From the NCBI GenBank assembly GCA_022709425.1, contig JAKLIW010000011.1:1-64000 (forward strand): a stretch of DNA of 64,000 nucleotides, written 5' to 3'. Of this stretch, positions 60,037 through 64,000 are shown piece by piece (position 1 is the stretch's first letter; each line of letters starts with the position of its first letter). A program made the position numbers and the translations under genes. A model generated the notes under the pieces. That model was given only the letters and a program-made list of their open reading frames with translations, was not told where the DNA came from and ran no database searches. This DNA is from a bacterium (GTDB lineage Bacteria; UBP6; UBA1177; JAKLFG01).

Positions 60037-60159
60037 TTATTGGTCATCGTCTTCATCATATCGGGGCGGGGTGTCTTCGTTCGTAACCTGTATGATCAAA
60101 AGGCCGATGAACAGGAGCCCGAGAAATCCGGCGAATATTCTACCCAACATCTCCAACAT
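60037..60159 (-). CDS. 40-residue membrane protein
   Basis: ATG 60159 with GGAG seven bases upstream; stop 60037-60039, overlapping the glycyl-radical gene's leader. One membrane helix (about 8-26, 'RIFAGFLGLLFIGLLII') and an acidic tail rich in Asp. The remaining upstream frame belongs to the Mor gene's shadow. No family. Immediately after mor, so made when the middle operon is on. Confidence 0.6.
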   Translation of the reverse strand: MLEMLGRIFAGFLGLLFIGLLIIQVTNEDTPPRYDEDDDQ

Positions 60160-60169
60160 GATAGCGCTC

Positions 60170-60508
60170 CTACGCTTTGTCCATATCAAAAAGGCTGGCC
60201 TGCGACGCTTCGTTCTGCTTGCCGTTGAGGATGTAGTAGATCTGGCGCTCGCAGATACCGGTCTCGCGGACGAGCTGCCGGACATTGAGGCGGCCGTAAA
60301 ACTCCTTTATATAGCGTTCACCGGCCTTTTGAAGGCCCGTTTTCGGGACGCTCAAGACCATGCCGCCGAACCCCCGCAGGAGCCGGAGCGCGGTATCCAT
60401 GCCGAGGTCCTGCGCGACCATGCGGAGATCTTCGTTCGGTAGATCGTCCAGCGTCATGTTCGATTCGCACCAGTCCCGGAACTTCGTGGTCTCGTTTTCC
60501 TTCGTCAT
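60170..60508 (-). CDS. mor: Mor-family transcription activator
   Basis: 112 residues from ATG 60508, downstream of GGAGGAGG; a GTG at 60514 is an alternative. 'VAQDLGMDTALRLLRGFGGMVLSVPK' (about 31-56) and the C-terminal helix-turn-helix 'LNVRQLVRETGICERQIYYILNG' (74-96) match the Mor/C activators of Mu, which turn on middle and late promoters with host RNA polymerase. Its cistron begins just after hammerhead A, so ribozyme cleavage would separate the mor-containing message from the upstream gemA/Gam-like message. The 80-bp leader also contains several short hairpins. Confidence 0.88.
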   Translation of the reverse strand: MTKENETTKFRDWCESNMTLDDLPNEDLRMVAQDLGMDTALRLLRGFGGMVLSVPKTGLQKAGERYIKEFYGRLNVRQLVRETGICERQIYYILNGKQNEASQASLFDMDKA

Positions 60509-60592
60509 CGTCACCCTCCTCCGCTAAAGCTACGGCGGGCTCGCCCTCCTATCTTCTGACGTGCTTGCACGCCGAAGCCTTGGCGAAGGCGG

Positions 60593-60660
60593 GGCCTCAT
60601 CAGTGCGGGCATCACCCGCAGATCCACCTTCGCCGCAAGCGGCTCCGGCGGATTTCGGCC
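60593..60660 (-). ncRNA. type II hammerhead ribozyme A (between Gam-like gene and mor)
   Basis: Minus strand from 60660: GGCC (stem II), GAAA (60656-60653), stem III TCCGCC (60652-60647) pairing with GGTGGA (60628-60623) and extended inside by GCCG/CGGC around CTTG, UC (60622-60621), stem I TGCGGG/CCCGCA (60620-60615 with 60609-60604) around a 5-base loop, core CUGATGA (as DNA CTGATGA, 60603-60597), GGCC (60596-60593) pairing with the first GGCC. All conserved core residues are present; the cleavage triplet is AUC. Cleavage follows 60621. The 5' GGCC begins at the last G of the upstream stop codon TAG. Confidence 0.92.
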
Positions 60661-61193
60661 TAGGGCTGTTCGCCCAGTTCTTCGGCGACCTTCTCGTTGA
60701 GGAGGCCGTCGACGAACTTCTCGATCTTGTCGCGGTCGCTCTTGATGAGCACTTCGTCGGTGTCGGCGGTCACTTCCACGCCGATCTTCTTGAGGTCGGA
60801 GGCAGACAGTTTCGCAAGAGCCGCCTTGATCAGGCTGTACTCTTCCTTGATGAGCGGTTCTTCCTGTTCGGGGAGTTTCTTGCGGATCAGTTCGATGGTC
60901 TTGCCCTGGTCGAGGATGATGATGCTGCCCTTCTGCTTCTGGAAGCCGACCTTTATGCCGTGGAAGCTGTAGGTGCGGGGCTTCTCGAACAGGGTGGGGC
61001 TCTCCTTGACCGCCGTGATGAGGGACGCCTTCGCGGTGGCGGCCTTACCGACCAGCGGCTGGAACTTCTTGATGTACGCCCGCTTGATCGTGTTGATCTC
61101 GGTCTCCATCGCGGCGACGAGGTCGGCGATCTGTTCGGCCGGTCCGGCGTACTCTTTGGTCAGTCTTTCGATGTCGGCGAGCGAATGGGTCAT
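60660..61193 (-). CDS. Mu Gam-like host-nuclease inhibitor (tentative)
   Basis: 177 residues: a helical N-terminal coiled region (1-65) followed by an alpha/beta part with 'YSFHGIKVGFQKQKGSIIILDQGKTIELIRKKL', 'LIKEEYSLIKAALAKLSASDLKKIGVEVTADTDEVLIK'. The order coiled coil, G-rich strand, 'K-A-A-L', 'G-V' and final D-x-V resembles Mu Gam, a Ku-like DNA-end binder that shields phage DNA from nucleases, but similarity is not strong. The stop TAG is at the 5' edge of hammerhead A. Eleven bases after gemA. Confidence 0.55.
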   Translation of the reverse strand: MTHSLADIERLTKEYAGPAEQIADLVAAMETEINTIKRAYIKKFQPLVGKAATAKASLITAVKESPTLFEKPRTYSFHGIKVGFQKQKGSIIILDQGKTIELIRKKLPEQEEPLIKEEYSLIKAALAKLSASDLKKIGVEVTADTDEVLIKSDRDKIEKFVDGLLNEKVAEELGEQP

Positions 61194-61204
61194 GCGGTAC
61201 CTCC

Positions 61205-61666
61205 TTATGCTGTGGGTTTTGCCTGTGCGCCCATCTGTTGGAGCGCCTTGATAACTTTGTGGGCGTCGTTCTTATCTATCCAGGTGATATGCTCACACTT
61301 CACGATCCGTTTCAGGAAATGGCCGAGCGCTTTGTCCGGTTCCGGGGAGCGGGCGACCTGCTGCCACATTGCTTCGATCATGCGGAGCTGGGCCGGGCTG
61401 GCGAGGAACGGGTCGCGGCCGAGCAGTTCATCGTATTTCCGCTTCTTTTCCGGCGCTTTGGCGGGGCGTTTCTGCCACTTACCGGCGGCGATGGCCTGCT
61501 GTTCCATGTCGTTGATGAGGGCGGCGGCGGCGAGCGCCTCCAGTTCCTTCGAGCTTTCGACCCCGTACTTGAACGCGAGGACATCGCGGTACTTGTCTTC
61601 GGTCCAGCCGAGGGCGGCTTTCAGTATGTGGATGCGTTTTATCTGGTCTTTCGTGATCGTGCTCAT
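61205..61666 (-). CDS. gemA: GemA/gp16 family protein (DUF1018)
   Basis: 153 residues, AAGGAG before the ATG. 'QIKRIHILKAALGWTEDKYRDVLAFKYGVESSKEL' at the start, 'LASPAQLRMIEAMWQQV' and 'LGHFLKRIVKCEHITWIDKNDAHKVIKALQQM' at the end match the gp16/GemA family of Mu-like phages (GemA in Mu alters host gene expression/DNA supercoiling). A structured 107-bp leader (61,667-61,774) separates it from hammerhead B. Confidence 0.92.
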   Translation of the reverse strand: MSTITKDQIKRIHILKAALGWTEDKYRDVLAFKYGVESSKELEALAAAALINDMEQQAIAAGKWQKRPAKAPEKKRKYDELLGRDPFLASPAQLRMIEAMWQQVARSPEPDKALGHFLKRIVKCEHITWIDKNDAHKVIKALQQMGAQAKPTA

Positions 61667-61774
61667 GGTACTCCTTAAAAATGCCGGGGCCGGGCCGTGT
61701 CGTTGGGTCTTCTTGTTTTACCGACCCCGGACTTGCTGGTTCTAGAGCCTTGCGGCTCTGTTTTCAAAGAACGG
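61667..61774 (-). other. structured 5' leader of gemA
   Basis: Between the ribozyme and the gemA ribosome-binding site the minus strand can form AGAGCC, GCAA loop, GGCTCT (61759-61744; a GNRA tetraloop) and a stem in which CCGGGG pairs with CCCCGG close to AAGGAG. No start codon for a longer ORF occurs. It would be the new 5' end of the gemA message after cleavage at 61803. Confidence 0.5.
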
Positions 61775-61831
61775 GGCCTCATCGGGTGGCGCGCTACGCC
61801 ACGACGCGGGGTGTATCCCCGCGTTTCGGCC
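61775..61831 (-). ncRNA. type II hammerhead ribozyme B (upstream of gemA)
   Basis: Minus strand from 61831: GGCC (stem II), GAAA (61827-61824), stem III CGCGGGG (61823-61817) pairing with CCCCGCG (61811-61805) around ATACA, UC (61804-61803) in a GUC triplet, stem I GTGGCG/CGCCAC (61802-61797 with 61791-61786) around TAGCG, core CCGATGA (61785-61779) and GGCC (61778-61775). One core base deviates (C where CUGANGA has U at position 4), which may slow cleavage. The element begins at the stop codon of a 30-residue ORF, and its flanks AGCCCTAGGCCGAAA and GATGAGGCCCCG match hammerhead A. Confidence 0.8.
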
Positions 61832-61923
61832 TAGGGCTTGCGCCCTGCGGTTCCGAATGACTTATACAGGCAGCCAAGCGCGAGCAGGCCGCAGGATATC
61901 GCCATCAAAAGGTCGGTGTTCAT
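61831..61923 (-). CDS. 30-residue membrane micropeptide
   Basis: ATG 61923, GGAG six bases upstream, stop TAG 61833-61831. One membrane helix (about 4-20, 'DLLMAISCGLLALGCLY') and a basic tail ending GRKP. ATGA overlap with the 88-residue gene upstream argues that it is translated. Its stop codon is fused to hammerhead B. No family. Confidence 0.55.
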   Translation of the reverse strand: MNTDLLMAISCGLLALGCLYKSFGTAGRKP

Positions 61924-62186
61924 GCCGCTCTCCGTTTTTCGAGTATTTCATCCATGTAAAACACCTCCGCGCCGAGGCACTCGCGGCAGCGATGGATGCC
62001 GCCCGGTCCCTCGGCGAGGATATGACTGGTATTCGGGTTCTCGCACCGGGGCATCTGGTGACGGCCCCGGCGGGTCAGACATTTGCAGAGTTCGTGACAG
62101 TAAAGGGCGCTGGCCGTCGTGATCTTGGTCGTCTCTCCCACGATGAACATGACTTTGCGGACCTGCGGTTCCTGCGTTCCCTTCAT
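61920..62186 (-). CDS. Cys/His-rich small early protein
   Basis: 88 residues, AGGGGGG before the ATG. 'ALYCHELCKCLTRRGRHQMPRCENPNTSHILAEGPGGIHRCREC' holds six Cys and several His, likely binding one or two zinc ions. No family. Lies 11 bases after the MuB gene and overlaps the 30-residue ORF. Confidence 0.65.
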   Translation of the reverse strand: MKGTQEPQVRKVMFIVGETTKITTASALYCHELCKCLTRRGRHQMPRCENPNTSHILAEGPGGIHRCRECLGAEVFYMDEILEKRRAA

Positions 62187-62196
62187 AGCCGCCCCC

Positions 62197-63270
62197 CTAG
62201 ATGATCAGCAGTTTGCTTGTTTCTTCGACGACATCGGCGGTGATGGGCATCTTGTTGATCGACGCGACCCGCTGGCTGCGATTGATGAGCTTGGAGAGGC
62301 GGCGGGTGTTGCCGAGCGCTTCCTTGTGGAAGGTCTTCCAGACGCCGTTCGTGCCGGGTATGGCCGCCTTGACGAGCGCTTCGGTGTCGCTCTCGCGGAG
62401 GTGTTCGACCTTCGCGGCGATACCGACGCGGCTGTAGAGCTGGGCGTATTCGCCCCGTTTGCCGCGCAGGTTAAACAGAAGGCGGGGCATACCGACGAGG
62501 AGGATGCCGGTCCCCGCCTTATCGTATACCCGGCGCAGCATTTCAAGGGCCTTGTAGGGAAGGTGTTCGGCCTCGTCAACGATGATGAGGCGGCCGGTCT
62601 TCTTCAGTTTGTAGACGACGGCGTCGAGCATGTCGTGGAGCGACTGATCGGGCTCGATGTTGAGGCGGCGGCACAGCTCGACGAAGAGCACCTTGGCGCT
62701 GTAGCCGAGATCCGCTTCGATGAGGATGACATCGGGGTTCGCCGCGTAGTATTCCTTGACGGCGCGGGTCTTGCCGAGTCCGGCGTCACCGTAGACGAGC
62801 GCGATCTCGCCGTCGCGGTGGGCGATACGGGCGACTTCGTGGACCTTCTTGGCGATGCTGGTCAGGACGAACTTGATGTCGCCCTGCGGCAGTTCGGACC
62901 GTTCGCGGGCGAGGATGAGGTAGTTGGCAACCTTTTCGGCGATCCGTTTGCTGTCTCCTGTGTATTTGCTGCTGCGCCACGCCGAGAGGGCGCCGCCGCT
63001 CACGCCTATGGAACGGGCGATGGCGGCCTGGCTGATATCGTGCAAGTCCATGATCTCGGTGAGGTCATTCCGCAGCGCTTCATGCTCTGCGATCTCTTCG
63101 GGTGTCAGTTCATCCGTCGCGGCGATCATCTGACCTACCGGTCCCCTGATTCGTGCTTTTCCTTGCGGTTTCTCAACATTGATCGATGATCCGTTTTCCA
63201 TCGCGGCTTTTCTTGATCCGCCGCCTTCTTCCATTGCGTTCTTGAAACACTTCTTGAAGATGTCTGTCAT
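62197..63270 (-). CDS. MuB-like AAA+ target-DNA activator protein
   Basis: 357 residues. N-terminal helix-turn-helix ('LHDISQAAIARSIGVSGGALSAWRSSKYTG', about 76-105), AAA+ ATPase with Walker A GDAGLGKT (161-168) and Walker B LIIVDEAEH (about 228-236), and a C-terminal helical domain ('NTRRLSKLINRSQRVA'). MuB coats target DNA with ATP, delivers it to MuA and prevents insertion into the phage itself. The first 45 residues form a basic extension. 24 bases after the transposase gene. Complete. Confidence 0.92.
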   Translation of the reverse strand: MTDIFKKCFKNAMEEGGGSRKAAMENGSSINVEKPQGKARIRGPVGQMIAATDELTPEEIAEHEALRNDLTEIMDLHDISQAAIARSIGVSGGALSAWRSSKYTGDSKRIAEKVANYLILARERSELPQGDIKFVLTSIAKKVHEVARIAHRDGEIALVYGDAGLGKTRAVKEYYAANPDVILIEADLGYSAKVLFVELCRRLNIEPDQSLHDMLDAVVYKLKKTGRLIIVDEAEHLPYKALEMLRRVYDKAGTGILLVGMPRLLFNLRGKRGEYAQLYSRVGIAAKVEHLRESDTEALVKAAIPGTNGVWKTFHKEALGNTRRLSKLINRSQRVASINKMPITADVVEETSKLLII

Positions 63271-63294
63271 GGCACTCCCTCCTGACAGTGGTTG

Positions 63295-64000
63295 TTAGTC
63301 GATATCACTCTCGAAAAGAACGATACGTTGCTTGGCCGGACGGTCCGGCGGCCGTATGCAAGCGAGGTCGTTGGTCCCCTCGCGGAGCATTTCGTGCTGT
63401 TGTACGATGACTTTATCCATCTCGGTGTTTGCGAGCCGGACGACATTGTGTTCCTTGATCTCGAAGTCGGCGCCGCCGAGCATGGCGGCCGCGTCGGCGT
63501 GAGCGGCGGGTATGAGAGCGGCGGCCGGTCTGACGAGGTCCTTGAGGTAGGAGCGGACATTTTTCATGCGGCGGCGCTTGTCGGCCATGAGATCGGCGAG
63601 TTTCTGCTTGCTGACTTCGTCGGTGACGAGGGCGGAACAGGTAGGCGCGATGGTGGCGACCCCGAGGAAGTGATCGCTCTCGGCGTCGAATATCCACGCT
63701 TCGGCGTAGTTCTTGAGATCGCGGCGGGCGTAGACCTTCGAGCCCTTGAGCGGTTCCATCCATTCGCCCCAGTAGATGACGCCGAGCTTGCTGTCGGTGA
63801 CGCCGTTCCGGCCGATGGTGAGCGCGCCCGATGTCCTCATGCAGAAGAGGCGCAGGGCGTCCATGCTCATGACCCGCTTGACCGGGTTCTCGGCGGCCCA
63901 GAGCTGCATCGGGGAAAGTCCGCAGAGCGTCTTGCCCTTCGACGGCAGGTGGTCTATGGCGACGACCGATTCGTCGAATATCTTCTGGAATTCTTCTGCC
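63295..64000 (-). CDS. MuA-like transposase, C-terminal 234 residues (cut by window edge)
   Basis: The frame is open to the last base. Visible: 'FDESVVAIDHLPSKGKTLCGLSPMQLWAAEN', the end of the catalytic domain, then the Mu-type beta-barrel ('ALTIGRNGVTDSKLGVIYWGEWMEPLKGSKVYARRDLKNYAEAWIFDAESDHFLGVAT') and a C-terminal helical region that contacts MuB and ClpX in Mu ('LADLMADKRRRMKNVRSYLKDLVRP', ending 'RIVLFESDID'). The DDE residues and the end-binding domains lie beyond 64,000. Catalyses replicative transposition of the phage. Confidence 0.92.
   Translation of the reverse strand, partial: AEEFQKIFDESVVAIDHLPSKGKTLCGLSPMQLWAAENPVKRVMSMDALRLFCMRTSGALTIGRNGVTDSKLGVIYWGEWMEPLKGSKVYARRDLKNYAEAWIFDAESDHFLGVATIAPTCSALVTDEVSKQKLADLMADKRRRMKNVRSYLKDLVRPAAALIPAAHADAAAMLGGADFEIKEHNVVRLANTEMDKVIVQQHEMLREGTNDLACIRPPDRPAKQRIVLFESDID

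Larger units (their letters stand above)
25670..64000 (-). mobile_element. Mu-like transposable prophage (right end in window, left end outside)
   Basis: Genes from MuA/MuB through GemA, Mor, DUF935 portal, Mu F, Mu G, Mu I protease, sheath, tube, tape measure, baseplate J and fibres are present, the content of Mu-like myophages. The element is oriented with its early end at or beyond 64,000. The right terminus is not certain: the last phage gene stops at 25,702, and I place the end at the 5'-TG at 25,670 because Mu-type ends are TG...CA and host-like promoters lie just outside. At least 38.3 kb are visible. All expected morphogenesis genes are open, so the phage may be functional. Confidence 0.85.

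Noticed and set aside
60660..61193. DUF3164 identity for the gene after gemA
   Set aside because: Position suggested it, but the sequence lacks the DUF3164 start and 'G-x-K-G-N' region; a Gam-like call fits better, still tentative.

Overview
The window splits into two parts. Bases 1 to about 25,670 are chromosome of a GC-rich bacterium. From about 25,670 to the right edge lies one Mu-like (transposable) contractile-tailed prophage, whose transposase gene runs off the window at 64,000. The host cannot be named from sequence alone. It is Gram-negative (outer-membrane barrel, lipoproteins with lipoboxes, FkpA-like and SurE proteins). Secreted lipoproteins with acidic Asp/Glu/Thr linkers, a propeller-type surface lipoprotein and a DUF1566 lipoprotein are common in Myxococcota/delta-proteobacteria-like genomes, so I infer a lineage of that kind. 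A NrdD-type glycyl-radical fragment carried by the phage hints at an anaerobic host.

Host layout: a transposase end (1-480); endonuclease I, an SDR, a DUF433 gene and a lipoprotein (627-3168, +); then on the minus strand a transglutaminase-fold protein, an outer-membrane barrel, an NFACT protein and a Ycf46-type AAA ATPase; alaS (+); a histidine-kinase-like sensor (-); a CPBP protease and an FKBP lipoprotein (+); a minus-strand block made of tRNA-Val, thrS, infC, rpmI, rplT, ihfA-like, tRNA-Pro, surE and a YqaA-type membrane protein; an aconitase-family pair plus lpdA (+); a 59-residue secreted proline-rich peptide with a consensus promoter; and a minus-strand pair, a giant lipoprotein followed by an HsdR_N-FHA fusion. 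Several sigma70-like promoters (TTGACA, 16-17 bp, TATAAT) can be read directly.

Prophage layout, from the right edge leftwards on the minus strand: MuA (partial), MuB, small early genes, GemA, a Gam-like protein, Mor, then about fifteen small accessory genes (glycyl-radical mini-protein, MazG-like, ASCH-like, DUF5131, XRE, Bro-N antirepressor, two morons). The packaging/portal module (46,866-53,598) is inverted to the plus strand. The rest of the late region (amidase, protease, capsid, sheath, tube, tape measure, baseplate, fibres; 46,625 down to 25,702) is again minus strand. The two late units diverge from a 240-bp intergenic region near the middle of the element that holds several strong hairpins.

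Most notable: three intercistronic elements on the transcribed (minus) strand fold as type II hammerhead ribozymes (60,593-60,660; 61,775-61,831; 30,160-30,222). Two have a fully consensus core. Two flank the GemA/Gam-like pair and one sits in the tail operon, so the prophage appears to cut its own polycistronic messages at cistron borders. Other highlights are a stand-alone glycyl-radical domain protein, a -1 frameshift site in the tail chaperone gene, a run of genes whose ribosome-binding site encodes the C-terminus of the gene before, and a proline-rich secreted micropeptide.
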